From Sphingomonas yabuuchiae (lineage in GTDB: Bacteria > Pseudomonadota > Alphaproteobacteria > Sphingomonadales > Sphingomonadaceae), in the NCBI RefSeq assembly GCF_014199595.1, contig NZ_JACHNX010000007.1:124001-188000 (forward strand): a DNA stretch of 64,000 nucleotides. The letters run 5' to 3'. Each line of letters opens with the position of its first letter. Within the stretch, counting starts at the first letter, position 1. The notes under the pieces were generated by a model. The model ran no database searches. It worked only from the letters and a program-made list of their open reading frames with translations, and was not told the origin of the DNA. Position numbers and translations under genes: made by a program. Shown here one piece after another: positions 9,225-18,425 of this stretch.

Positions 9225-9316
9225 ACCCTCACCCTTCCCACCCGCGCTGCGGGTGGGCCCCTTCCCTCTCCCATTGGGAGAGGAAGGGAGGCGTGAAGCA
9301 CCGGAAGGGTGAGGGT
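9225..9316. repeat. three-way palindromic element between convergent genes
   Basis: A perfect 14-bp outer inverted repeat (ACCCTCACCCTTCC at 9225-9238 with its complement at 9303-9316) encloses two further hairpins: CCCACCCGC/GCGGGTGGG at 9237-9257, and a CCTTCCCTCTCCC stem around 9259-9287. It fills the gap between the 3' ends of the hydrolase gene and lysK. There is no T-run on either side. Confidence 0.75.
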
Positions 9317-9322
9317 GTATCT

Positions 9323-10897
9323 TTACGCCGCCTTGGCCAGTGCCTCGGCGATCAGTTTGCGGCTGTTATCCACACCGTAAAGCGCGATGAAGCTGCCCAT
9401 ACGCGGCCCTTGCGCCGAGCCCAGCAGCGTCTCGTACAGCGCCTTGAACCAGTCGCGCAGCGACGGGAAGGCGTTGGTCTTGCCGATCTCATAGACGATA
9501 TTTTGGATGTCCTCGGCGGTCGCGCCCTCGGGCAATGCGGCCAACTGCGCATCCAGCTGGCGCAGCGCTTCCGCCTCATGCGGCTCGGGCGCGCGGCGCT
9601 GGAGCGTCGGCGCCACGAAATCGCGGGCATAGGCCAGCGCATGGTCGATCAGCCGGTCGAGCTCGGGATATTTCTCCGCCGACGCTTCCGGAACGTAATT
9701 GGCGAGATAGCCCCAGACCTGTTCCTTGGTGGCCTCACCCATCACGCCGACCAGGTTGAGCAGCAGCCCGAACGTCACCGGCAGCTCGCCCTCGGGCAGC
9801 TTGCCGTCATGGATATGGTGGACCGGATTGCCCAGCTGCTCCTTGAGCGACTGGTTGGGGTAGTTGACGCGGAACTGCCAATATTCGTCCACCGCCCGCG
9901 GGATGACGCCCATGTGCAGCTGCTTGGCCTTTTTCGGCTCGCGATAGGCGAAGAAGGCCAAGCTCTCCTCCGGCCCATAGGTCAGCCACTGGTCGAGGCT
10001 GAGGCCGTTGCCCTTGGACTTGGAAATCTTCTCGCCATGCTCGTCGAGGAACATCTCATAGTTGAAGCCTTCGGGCGGACGGCCGCCGAGTACGCGCGCG
10101 ATCTTGGACGATTGGGTGACCGAGTCGATCAGGTCCTTGCCCGCCATCTCGTAATCCACGCCCAGCGCGACCCAGCGCATCGCCCAGTCGACCTTCCATT
10201 GCAGCTTGGACAGGCCGCCCAGCGCCGACTGGACGATCCGCTCGCCCTCGTCCTCGAAGGCGATCAGCCCGGCTTCGGCGTCGATCACCTCGACCGGCAC
10301 CTGCAACACGATGCCCGACTTGGGGCTGATCGGCAGGACCGGCGAATAGGTGGCGCGGCGCTCGGCACGCAGCGTCGGGAGCATCACGTCCTGAATGCCC
10401 TGGAAATGCTTGAGCACCAGCCGGAGCGCATCGTCGAACCGGCCGGACGTATAGTACTCCGTCGACGAGGCGAACTCGTAATCGAAGCCATAGCGGTCGA
10501 GAAACTGGCGCAGCAGCGCGTTGTTATGCGCAGCGAAGCTGTCGAACTTCTCGAACGGATCGGGCACCTGGGTCAGCGGCTTGCCGAGATGCTCGCGCAG
10601 CATTTCCTGGTTCGGCACATTGTCCGGCACCTTGCGCAGACCGTCCATATCGTCCGAAAACGCGATCAGGCGGGTCTTCTGATCCGACAGCGCGTGGAAG
10701 GCATTGCGGACCATGGTGGTGCGCAGCACTTCGTTGAACGTGCCGATATGCGGCAGGCCTGAGGGGCCATAGCCGGTTTCGAACAGGATCGGCGCACCGC
10801 CCGGCTTGCCGTCGGGATAGCGTTTGAGGAGCTTGCGAGCCTCCTCATAGGGCCAGGCCTTGGACTCGAGAGCGGTGGAGCGGAGTTCGTCTGTCAT
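9323..10897 (-). CDS. lysK: class I lysyl-tRNA synthetase LysK
   Basis: This is the archaeal-type class I LysRS, which replaces the common class II LysS in many alphaproteobacteria; it charges tRNA-Lys. The HIGH-type motif is PSGLPHIGT (45-53) and the KMSKS-type motif KISKSKGNG near residue 290. The start at 10897 (MTDELRSTALESK) has an AGAGG site just upstream; the frame runs 23 codons further without one. Length is 524 residues, normal for the class. It is single, with the DnaA box/parS region immediately upstream. Confidence 0.96.
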   Translation of the reverse strand: MTDELRSTALESKAWPYEEARKLLKRYPDGKPGGAPILFETGYGPSGLPHIGTFNEVLRTTMVRNAFHALSDQKTRLIAFSDDMDGLRKVPDNVPNQEMLREHLGKPLTQVPDPFEKFDSFAAHNNALLRQFLDRYGFDYEFASSTEYYTSGRFDDALRLVLKHFQGIQDVMLPTLRAERRATYSPVLPISPKSGIVLQVPVEVIDAEAGLIAFEDEGERIVQSALGGLSKLQWKVDWAMRWVALGVDYEMAGKDLIDSVTQSSKIARVLGGRPPEGFNYEMFLDEHGEKISKSKGNGLSLDQWLTYGPEESLAFFAYREPKKAKQLHMGVIPRAVDEYWQFRVNYPNQSLKEQLGNPVHHIHDGKLPEGELPVTFGLLLNLVGVMGEATKEQVWGYLANYVPEASAEKYPELDRLIDHALAYARDFVAPTLQRRAPEPHEAEALRQLDAQLAALPEGATAEDIQNIVYEIGKTNAFPSLRDWFKALYETLLGSAQGPRMGSFIALYGVDNSRKLIAEALAKAA

Positions 10898-10978
10898 GGA
10901 TTTGCCTCTGGCAAGCCGGGGCGTGATGCACAATGTATTTTGCGATTTCCACGGACTGCTCGTCACTCATGCACAGAG

Positions 10979-10987
10979 TTATCCACA
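10979..10987 (+). promoter_or_regulatory. consensus DnaA box next to parS
   Basis: TTATCCACA, a perfect DnaA box, lies in the lysK upstream region 11 bp from a perfect parS palindrome. The surrounding bases CAGAGTTATCCACAG resemble those of the box at 20199. Confidence 0.65.
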
Positions 10988-10997
10988 GGGCGAGTGC

Positions 10998-11013
10998 TGT
11001 TCCACGTGGAACA
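10998..11013. promoter_or_regulatory. parS: parS site 3, perfect palindrome
   Basis: TGTTCCACGTGGAACA is a perfect 16-bp palindrome and the best of the three sites. It lies in the gap between lysK and the divergent helicase gene. Confidence 0.95.
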
Positions 11014-11035
11014 GATGGGGTCGTACTGTTTGGCA

Positions 11036-11142
11036 TCCCTCCCCCATCCCCTCCCGCCTGCGGGAGGGGAGTGCCTAGTTGAAAGGACAAGCGCGCCTCA
11101 CCCGGTAAGCCCCTCCCGCAGGCGGGAGGGGTTTGGGGAGGG
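11036..11142. repeat. repeat family B, copy 1 (two inverted units)
   Basis: One unit (about 11036-11071) holds CCCTCCCGCCTGCGGGAGGG; the second (11109-11142) is its inverse, CCCTCCCGCAGGCGGGAGGG followed by TTTGGGGAGGGC. About 37 bp separate them. With the DnaA box and parS site, this accounts for most of the 329-bp gap 10898-11226. The remaining 11143-11226 is C-rich and shows nothing I recognise. Confidence 0.85.
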
Positions 11143-11226
11143 CATCGCCGAGAGCTATTTGCTCAATGGGTCGCTTCAAATCCCCCATCCCCCGTTGCCA
11201 TCCTGTTCCTACTCCCCCAAATCACT

Positions 11227-13965
11227 TTGGTGACTTCACTCCCCCACCCCGCCCTTCATGCCAGCCATAGCGGTGTGTGGATTTCCACCGGGGGACAGAC
11301 CCGCGCCGTCTCACGCGGCGAGGCGATCGGGCTGGCGTCGGAAACGCCGGTCATCCTGCTCAACGCGCCGTTGATCGGCCAGCGACTGGGCTATGCCGAA
11401 CTGTCCGGGCTCGACATCCTCGAACTCTTCGCCTTTCTGCGCCCCGCGCAATTCGCGGTCCCGACGCCGCACGGTGTCGCCCGCGCCTGTGGATTGGAGC
11501 CGCCGGACAGCGATGCGGATGTTGCCGCCTTTCTGCTTCGGGCGACCGAAAAGCTGCTCGCCATGCCGGACGGCGCATGGCCTGAGCGCGAGGGTGCGTG
11601 GACGGCTGCGCAAAGCCTTGCCCGGCTCCGCTGGCCCTGGGCGCCGCTGATCGGCCCGCGCCTCACCCGGCCGGAGCGCAACGAGCGCTGGCTGTTCAGC
11701 GCGCTGCCCGAATGGGAGGAGGACGCCCCCCGCCCCGCCCCGCGCACCATCGACCTGCCGCCGCAGGATTCGGAGGAGCGGCTGCGACGCCTGACCGGCG
11801 ACGGGGCCGAGGAACGCCCGGGGCAGCGCGCCTATGCTGCCGCCGTCACCGCCGCCTTCGCCCCACGCGCAGTGCGGGACACGCCGAACATGGTGCTGGC
11901 CGAGGCGGGGACCGGTATCGGCAAGACGCTCGGCTATCTCGCCCCTGCCAGCCTCTGGGCCGAGCGGGCGGGCGGCGCGGTGTGGATTTCGACCTATACC
12001 AAGGCGCTGCAACGCCAGTTGAGCGGCGAGACCGCGCGCATCTTCCCGGATGCCGTGCTGCGCAAGGAACGCGTCGTCACCCGCAAGGGCCGCGAGAACT
12101 ACCTGTGCCTGCTCAATCTGGAGGATGCGCTGCAAGGCGGGTTTGCCGGACGCGCGGCGGTGCTGGCGCAGCTGGTCGCGCGCTGGGCGGCCTATACTGC
12201 GGATGGCGACATGGTCGGGGGCGACCTGCCCGGCTGGCTGACCACCTTGTTCCGTCGCAACGGCTCGGCCGCGCTGACCGACCGGCGCGGCGAGTGCGTC
12301 TATGCGGGCTGCCCGCATTACCGGAAATGCTTCATTGAGCATGCGGCGCGCGCCTCGGTGCAGGCGGACATCGTCATCGCCAATCACGCACTGGTCATGG
12401 TCAACGCCGCACGTGGTCGCGAAACGCAGACGCGGCCAACGCGCTACGTCTTCGACGAGGGCCATCATCTGTTCGACGCGGCAGACTCGATGTTCGCCAC
12501 CGCGCTGACCGGGTCCGAGACGATCGAGCTACGCCGCTGGATACTTGGCCCCGAAGCCGGATCGCGGGGGCGTCGCCGGGGCCTCGCCGCGCGACTGTCC
12601 GATGTCGCCAGCTATGACGAGGGCGGCAACCGCGCGATCGGCGATGCGGTGCAGGCGGCGCACGCGCTGGCGAGCGAAGGCTGGCTGGGACGACTGGCGG
12701 AGGGCCAGCCCTTCGGCCCGATTGAGGCATTGCTGGCGGCGGTACGTGGGCTTGCCTTTGCCCGCGCCGAGCAACCGGGGGATGCGGGTTATGGCCTGGA
12801 GACCGAACTGGCCGATCCCTCGCCCGCGCTGATCGAGGCCGCCGGGCCCGCCGCCCATGCGCTCGACGCGCTGCTGCGGCCGTTGGTGACGCTAGGCCAG
12901 CGGCTGGAGGCGGTGTTGCAGGAAGCGCCCGACTGGCTCGACGGCCAGGCACGCGCGCGGGTGGAAGGCGCGATCGCCTCGATCGCATGGCGCGCGGAAA
13001 CGGTCGCCGCCTGGCTGTCGTTGCTCGCGCGGATCGGCGGGCCGGTCGATCCCGATTTCGTCGACTGGCTGGCGGTCGATCGGGTCGAGGGGCGCGAATA
13101 TGATATCGGCCTGCATCGCCACTGGCTCGACCCCACCCGCCCCTTTGCCGAGATCGTGCTGAAGCCTGCGCATGGCGCGCTCGTCACCTCGGCGACCTTG
13201 CGGACCGGGGGAAATTGGGACGTGGCGGAGGCCAGAACGGGCGCGCCGCATCTGGCGCGTGGCCCCGCCCATTTTGTCGCGGAGAGCCCGTTCGATTATC
13301 CGAACCGTGCCGAAGTGCTGATCGTCACCGATGTGAAGCGTGGTGATATTCCACAACTCGCCAATGCATATTCCCGGCTGATCGCGGCCGCCAAGGGCGG
13401 GACGCTGGGGCTGTTCACCGCGATCCGGCGGTTGCGCGGTGTGCATGGCCGGATCGCCGACCGGCTGGCGCGCGACGGGCTGGCGCTGCACGCGCAGCAT
13501 GTCGATCCGATCGACACCGGCACGCTTGTGGATATCTTTCGCGACGATCCATCGGCGTCGCTGCTCGGCACCGATGCGTTGCGCGACGGGGTGGACGTGC
13601 CCGGCTCGTCCCTCCGGCTGGTGGTGATGGAGGGCGTGCCCTGGCCCAAGCCCACCGTGCTGCACGCCGCGCGCAAGCTGGCGGGCGGCGGCAGCGCCTA
13701 TGACGACCGGATCGTCCGCGCGCGGCTGGCGCAGGCGTTCGGACGACTGATCCGGCGCGCCGATGATCGCGGGGCGTTCGTGCTGCTGTCCGCCGCCATG
13801 CCGTCGCGGCTGCTCGACGCCTTTCCACCGGGTGTCGCGATTTCCCGCGTGACCCTCGACGAAGCGGTCGCGCGGGTCGCGGGGCGGCTTTCCTCCGACG
13901 CGCCGATAGGGCATGGGGATAGCCAAATCCTGCCAGCCGCCGCGACGGAGTTTCCGGATCGATGA
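11227..13965 (+). CDS. DinG/XPD-type superfamily 2 ATP-dependent DNA helicase
   Basis: This 912-residue protein has the motor of iron-sulfur superfamily 2 helicases (DinG, YoaA, XPD): Walker A AEAGTGIGKTLGYL, four cysteines around YLCLLN and ECVYAGCPHYRKC that fit the Fe-S cluster, the IVIANHALVM strand, and a DEGH box. C-terminal motifs include LFTAIRRLRG and QAFGRLIRRADDRG. DinG-type enzymes unwind DNA 5' to 3' and clear R-loops or forks. The first about 190 residues before the motor are family-specific. TTG at 11227 and GTG at 11230 are both possible starts; neither has a clear ribosome-binding site. The stop overlaps the next gene (ATGA). Confidence 0.92.
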   Translation: MVTSLPHPALHASHSGVWISTGGQTRAVSRGEAIGLASETPVILLNAPLIGQRLGYAELSGLDILELFAFLRPAQFAVPTPHGVARACGLEPPDSDADVAAFLLRATEKLLAMPDGAWPEREGAWTAAQSLARLRWPWAPLIGPRLTRPERNERWLFSALPEWEEDAPRPAPRTIDLPPQDSEERLRRLTGDGAEERPGQRAYAAAVTAAFAPRAVRDTPNMVLAEAGTGIGKTLGYLAPASLWAERAGGAVWISTYTKALQRQLSGETARIFPDAVLRKERVVTRKGRENYLCLLNLEDALQGGFAGRAAVLAQLVARWAAYTADGDMVGGDLPGWLTTLFRRNGSAALTDRRGECVYAGCPHYRKCFIEHAARASVQADIVIANHALVMVNAARGRETQTRPTRYVFDEGHHLFDAADSMFATALTGSETIELRRWILGPEAGSRGRRRGLAARLSDVASYDEGGNRAIGDAVQAAHALASEGWLGRLAEGQPFGPIEALLAAVRGLAFARAEQPGDAGYGLETELADPSPALIEAAGPAAHALDALLRPLVTLGQRLEAVLQEAPDWLDGQARARVEGAIASIAWRAETVAAWLSLLARIGGPVDPDFVDWLAVDRVEGREYDIGLHRHWLDPTRPFAEIVLKPAHGALVTSATLRTGGNWDVAEARTGAPHLARGPAHFVAESPFDYPNRAEVLIVTDVKRGDIPQLANAYSRLIAAAKGGTLGLFTAIRRLRGVHGRIADRLARDGLALHAQHVDPIDTGTLVDIFRDDPSASLLGTDALRDGVDVPGSSLRLVVMEGVPWPKPTVLHAARKLAGGGSAYDDRIVRARLAQAFGRLIRRADDRGAFVLLSAAMPSRLLDAFPPGVAISRVTLDEAVARVAGRLSSDAPIGHGDSQILPAAATEFPDR

Positions 13966-14495
13966 AGACGCTGACGCTCCTTCGCCATGCCAAGTCGAGC
14001 TGGGACGATCCCGTCGCCCGCGATTTCGATCGTCCGCTCAATGCCAAGGGACGGCGCGCGGCAGCGATGATCGGGCGGCATCTGAAGGCCGAAGGGTTCG
14101 CGTTCGACCATGTCCTCGCCTCCCCCGCCGTGCGGGTGATCGAAACGCTGGACGAGGTGTGGAGCGGTTATGGCCAAAAGCTGGAGCCGGTCTGGAACAA
14201 GGCGATGTACCTGGCCTCCGCCCCCAGCCTGCTCGATCTGGTCCAGGCGATGCCCGACGCAGCGGACCATGTGTTGATGGTCGGGCATAATCCGGGACTG
14301 GAGGATCTGGTCCTCGACCTCACGCTCGACGGCGAATTGCGCGAGCGGGTGGAGGATAAATATCCGACCGCGACGGTGGCGCAAATGACTTTGCCGGTCG
14401 ATCGCTGGGCCGAGGTCCGGGCACATAGCGCGACACTGGTGGCGTTCATCCGGCCGCGCGATCTGGACCCGACGCTGGGGCCCGATACGCCGTGA
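13962..14495 (+). CDS. SixA-like histidine phosphatase
   Basis: This 177-residue protein belongs to the histidine phosphatase (phosphoglycerate mutase-like) superfamily. The catalytic RHAK motif lies at residues 8-11 with phospho-accepting H9, and the second histidine is in VLMVGHNPGLEDL. The compact size fits the SixA branch, whose E. coli member dephosphorylates phosphohistidine proteins; the substrate here is unknown. It overlaps the helicase gene by ATGA and the following membrane-protein gene by GTGA, so the three form one unit. Confidence 0.88.
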   Translation: MKTLTLLRHAKSSWDDPVARDFDRPLNAKGRRAAAMIGRHLKAEGFAFDHVLASPAVRVIETLDEVWSGYGQKLEPVWNKAMYLASAPSLLDLVQAMPDAADHVLMVGHNPGLEDLVLDLTLDGELRERVEDKYPTATVAQMTLPVDRWAEVRAHSATLVAFIRPRDLDPTLGPDTP

Positions 14496-14767
14496 CCAAC
14501 CTCGCGATCGGCGCTGCCATGGTATCCCCCGTGATCGGGTTCCTGCTGGCGCTAATCCAACGTCCTACAGTCAGGCGGGTTGGTCTGATAATGGTAATAT
14601 TGGCACCACTATTGGCTTTCACGCTGTTCCTCGCGTCGGCCCGCCCCGGACCTTTGGGTTATTTCGCGTGGTGGCTTACCGGCTTGGTAATGCTCGCGCC
14701 GTTTTTCGCCGTCTGGACGACCCTGACCTTGATCGGCTTTTCCGCTGGTCGGTGGAGCCTGCGCTGA
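14492..14767 (+). CDS. small three-helix membrane protein, unknown function
   Basis: I do not recognise a family. The 91-residue product starts at GTG 14492, overlapping the previous stop. It is almost entirely hydrophobic, with segments near 6-22, 32-49 and 56-84 that look like three or four membrane helices and short basic loops (RPTVRR). Its base composition is slightly less GC-rich than its neighbours. Translational coupling to the SixA-like gene is the only clue to its role. Confidence 0.6.
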   Translation: MTNLAIGAAMVSPVIGFLLALIQRPTVRRVGLIMVILAPLLAFTLFLASARPGPLGYFAWWLTGLVMLAPFFAVWTTLTLIGFSAGRWSLR

Positions 14768-14790
14768 TCGCAGCGCTCCGACCGGCAATG

Positions 14791-15318
14791 TTACCCCTTC
14801 CCCTCCAGCTTCGCCTTCAGCCCGGCGAATGCGCCAAGCGGGCGGGCCTCCTCTTCGCTGATGACGCCCGCTTCCTTCAAAGTTGCCGCCGCGTTGGGGC
14901 TGCGGGGAAAGGGATCGAGTGAAAGGGCCATGGTTTCGGCCGCCGCTTCGCCCAGGTCGATCGTGCCGCCCTCGATCTCGATCGTGTCGAGCGAATCCTC
15001 GGACAGTTCGATTTCCTCGTCCGCACCGTGCCCCATGGGTTCGACGAAGCGCAGGGCGACCGGTTCGTCGACCTTGGCCGGGACCGGTTCGCCCGTCACC
15101 GAACAGGGCTGCACCACCGACCCGCGCACCGTGCCGGTGACGAGGATACCCGCCGCATCGCGCCGCACGACCAGATCGGCCGACAGCGCTTCGACCGCGA
15201 GCAATCCGAACCGCCCGGCCAGCGCCCGACGTTCGTCCGCGGTCGTGTCGATCGAGACGGGCTTTTCGCGCTCACCGATCGTGTCGATCTTTTCGGGGCG
15301 GCTCCATTCGGGGGTCAC
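14791..15318 (-). CDS. yceD: YceD/DUF177 family protein
   Basis: DUF177 (YceD) proteins are needed for normal 23S rRNA levels in bacteria and plastids. This 175-residue copy has the family core: the CSVTGEPVPAKV stretch, an acidic centre (DEEIELSEDSLDTIEIEGGTI), and the C-terminal PFPRSPNA motif. In many bacteria rpmF follows directly; here it does not. Its start overlaps the stop of the upstream chaperone gene (ATGA), so the two are cotranscribed on the minus strand. Confidence 0.9.
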   Translation of the reverse strand: MTPEWSRPEKIDTIGEREKPVSIDTTADERRALAGRFGLLAVEALSADLVVRRDAAGILVTGTVRGSVVQPCSVTGEPVPAKVDEPVALRFVEPMGHGADEEIELSEDSLDTIEIEGGTIDLGEAAAETMALSLDPFPRSPNAAATLKEAGVISEEEARPLGAFAGLKAKLEGKG

Positions 15319-15848
15319 GGCAGGTCTCCAAGGGTAAGGCGAGCGAGCGAAACGGCCGCCAATTGCTCATGTAGGGTGCGAAGCGCGTCACGAACATGGG
15401 CAACGGCATCCGTATCCGCGGGTGCCGCGCCGCGATACAGGTTGCGGACCAAGGCGGCGTCCATCACCGCCTTATCCCCGGTCAGCCCCTCGCGATAGGC
15501 GGTCAGGCGCCCTCCCAGCATCGCCATCATCTTGCCGATATGCTTGCCGACCACGATGTCGCCGATGCCGAGTTCGCGAAGCTGCCCGTCCATGTCGGTG
15601 ACGAAGCGTTCGGTCAGCCGCGCGGCGGGTTCCACGCCCTTGGGCTCGGCCTCCAGCCGGATCAGCACCACCGACAGGACCGCCGCGATCATGTCGAACC
15701 GGCCATCGACCGTATCGGGCACCGCCCCGTCCAGATACCAATGCTCCGCCCGCGCGCGCAGCACGACGGCGTTGTACAGCGGCAGCGCCGCATCCGCGTC
15801 ACGCCCGAAATAGCGGGCGATCCCCTGCTTGAGCCAGCCCCAGGCCAT
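15315..15848 (-). CDS. ubiquinol-cytochrome c chaperone family protein (CBP3/UQCC1-like)
   Basis: The start at 15848 follows a purine-rich site GGAAGGGGAGGGGCAC. The 177-residue product (MAWGWLKQGIARYFGRD...) matches the family of mitochondrial CBP3/UQCC1, which assists cytochrome b synthesis and bc1 complex assembly; in alphaproteobacteria these genes often precede the DUF177 gene, as here. Recognisable segments are LYNAVVLRARAEHWYLDG, RFDMIAAVLSVVLIRLE and GDIVVGKHIGKM. No signal peptide is seen, so it should act at the cytoplasmic face. The start region is divergent from bamE. Confidence 0.85.
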   Translation of the reverse strand: MAWGWLKQGIARYFGRDADAALPLYNAVVLRARAEHWYLDGAVPDTVDGRFDMIAAVLSVVLIRLEAEPKGVEPAARLTERFVTDMDGQLRELGIGDIVVGKHIGKMMAMLGGRLTAYREGLTGDKAVMDAALVRNLYRGAAPADTDAVAHVRDALRTLHEQLAAVSLARLTLGDLP

Positions 15849-15996
15849 GTGCCCCTCCCCTTCCTGCCCGCACGACCGGTTGCGCGCGAATTGCTTGTAT
15901 GCGCCTTTCCCTTGGCATATCGAGGGGGTGACGGTCGAGCGGATCGACCGCCTGTATAGCTGCCTGTGCGGCCGATCGTCCGGCCCGGAGATAATG

Positions 15997-16488
15997 ATGA
16001 GCGTTTCTTCCACCCGCGCCCTCGGGCTGGGCCTGATCATGGCCCTGGCGGCGTCGGCCTGTACGCCGCTGCGGTCGCATCAGGGTTATGTGGTCGATGT
16101 CGATCTCGTCAACTCGATCCAGCCGGGCGTCGACAACCGCCAGTCGGTGCTCCAGACGCTGGGCACGCCGACCATCTCCAGCCAGTTCGGCGGTGGCGAC
16201 TGGTATTATGTCGCCCGCGACAGCCGCAACCTGGGCTATACCCTGCCCAAGCCCGTGTCGCAGATCACGTTGCAGATCAGCTTCGACCAGGCGGGCAACG
16301 TCGCGACGATTCGCCGCGCCGGTGTCGATCAGGTCGCCGACATCTCGCCCTATGGCAAGACCACCCCGACCCTGGGTCGCCAGCGCGGCTTCTTCCAGGA
16401 TCTGTTCGGCAATATCGGCGCGGTCGGTGCGCCGGGCGCCGGTGGCGGCCAGGGCGGCGGCATGGGTGGCGGGCGTACCCGGCCGTAA
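15997..16488 (+). CDS. bamE: outer-membrane assembly lipoprotein BamE (SmpA/OmlA)
   Basis: BamE is the small lipoprotein of the Bam complex that inserts barrels into the outer membrane. The ATG at 15997 has a GGAG site 6 bp upstream; an ATG 3 bp earlier is possible. The N-terminus is a signal peptide ending LAASAC, where the cysteine would be lipidated. The core follows: VDVDLVNSIQPGVDNRQSVLQTLGTP, then GGDWYYVARD and VATIRRAG, the SmpA/OmlA pattern. A glycine-rich tail (about residues 143-163) is a sphingomonad-style extension. Length about 163. Confidence 0.93.
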   Translation: MSVSSTRALGLGLIMALAASACTPLRSHQGYVVDVDLVNSIQPGVDNRQSVLQTLGTPTISSQFGGGDWYYVARDSRNLGYTLPKPVSQITLQISFDQAGNVATIRRAGVDQVADISPYGKTTPTLGRQRGFFQDLFGNIGAVGAPGAGGGQGGGMGGGRTRP

Positions 16489-16515
16489 GGGGCCTGGGGC
16501 ACCTTTCCTGAATTC

Positions 16516-16615
16516 CCAACATCCGTTCAGCCTGAGCGAAGTCGAAGGCCACGGGAATGCCTTGGCCAGCGATGGGGCGTGCACTTCGACTTCGCTCAGT
16601 GCGAACGGACGTTGG
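16516..16615. repeat. repeat family A, copy 2
   Basis: The arms CAGCCTGAGCGAAGTCGAAGG and its near-inverse at 16580-16608 are flanked by extra pairing (CCAACATCCGTTC with GAACGGACGTTGG, 12 of 13), so the palindrome is about 100 bp long. It lies just after bamE. Confidence 0.85.
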
Positions 16616-16662
16616 TGTGGCTGGGTTTGGGAGTTGCTCTGATGCTCTCTTCACCCCCGTTT

Positions 16663-16738
16663 GGCCGCGTCGCGTGTTAAGCAACGACGCGGCCGTGCCG
16701 TGCTTGGACCGGCACGATCCCGAAAGGGGGTGGGATCG
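16663..16738. other. array of three adjacent hairpins (possible structured RNA)
   Basis: A perfect 10-bp stem GGCCGCGTCG (16663-16672 with 16685-16694, 12-nt loop), then GTGCCG/CGGCAC (16695-16700 with 16710-16715), then GATCCC/GGGATC (16716-16721 with 16732-16737) stand almost end to end. They lie between repeat A2 and the rho terminator in the 375-bp gap 16489-16863. I see no coding potential or promoter I trust. Confidence 0.4.
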
Positions 16739-16751
16739 GGCCTGCTAACGC

Positions 16752-16804
16752 CCCAAAACGAAAATGGGTTCGCAAGCGGGCCTGTTTGCCGCCAGCGAAC
16801 CCAT
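16752..16804 (-). terminator. Rho-independent terminator downstream of rho
   Basis: On the minus strand, 60 bp after the rho stop, the stem ATGGGTTCGC/GCGAACCCAT (16795-16804 with 16764-16773, 21-nt loop) is followed by TTTTCGTTTTGGGG. Stem and U-rich tail are both present. Confidence 0.75.
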
Positions 16805-16863
16805 CAAACCGTAGCGTCGGCAGGGCCGAAGCCCCGCCCGGCGCCTTACCGGTTCCCCGAAGC

Positions 16864-18120
<1,257 letters not shown>

Positions 18121-18272
18121 GATCGGTCCGGATGGTCGGAGGGCGTCGGTCGGCGAGGATCGCGGCGAAACGAGGCTGTCGATAAGGAAGCGTACCCGAC
18201 GCGAGGACCGCGCCGTACGGGGGAGGAGTTAGGATTGGGGGTGCCCCAAGTCAATGGGGAAAGCCGTCTAAA

Positions 18273-18420
18273 GCCCCTCCCGCAGGCGGGAGGGGTTTGG
18301 GGAGGGCAAAGAGTCTCACCGAGACCAGTGCCTGTGGCTTTTCCCTCCCCCAACCCCTCCCGCCTGCGGGAGGGGAGCAAAAGGGGGTGCCCTCCCGCCT
18401 GCGGGAGGGGCGGGGGGAGA
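18273..18420. repeat. repeat family B, copy 2 (three units)
   Basis: Units at 18273-18307, 18342-18378 (inverted) and 18385-18420 each contain CCCTCCCGC[AC]GGCGGGAGGG or its inverse. The spacer between the first two carries GAGTCTCACCGAGACC, which recurs inverted in copy 3. This accounts for half of the 305-bp gap 18121-18425; 18121-18272 is the rho leader and shows no element I can name. Confidence 0.85.
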
Positions 18421-18425
18421 GGAGT

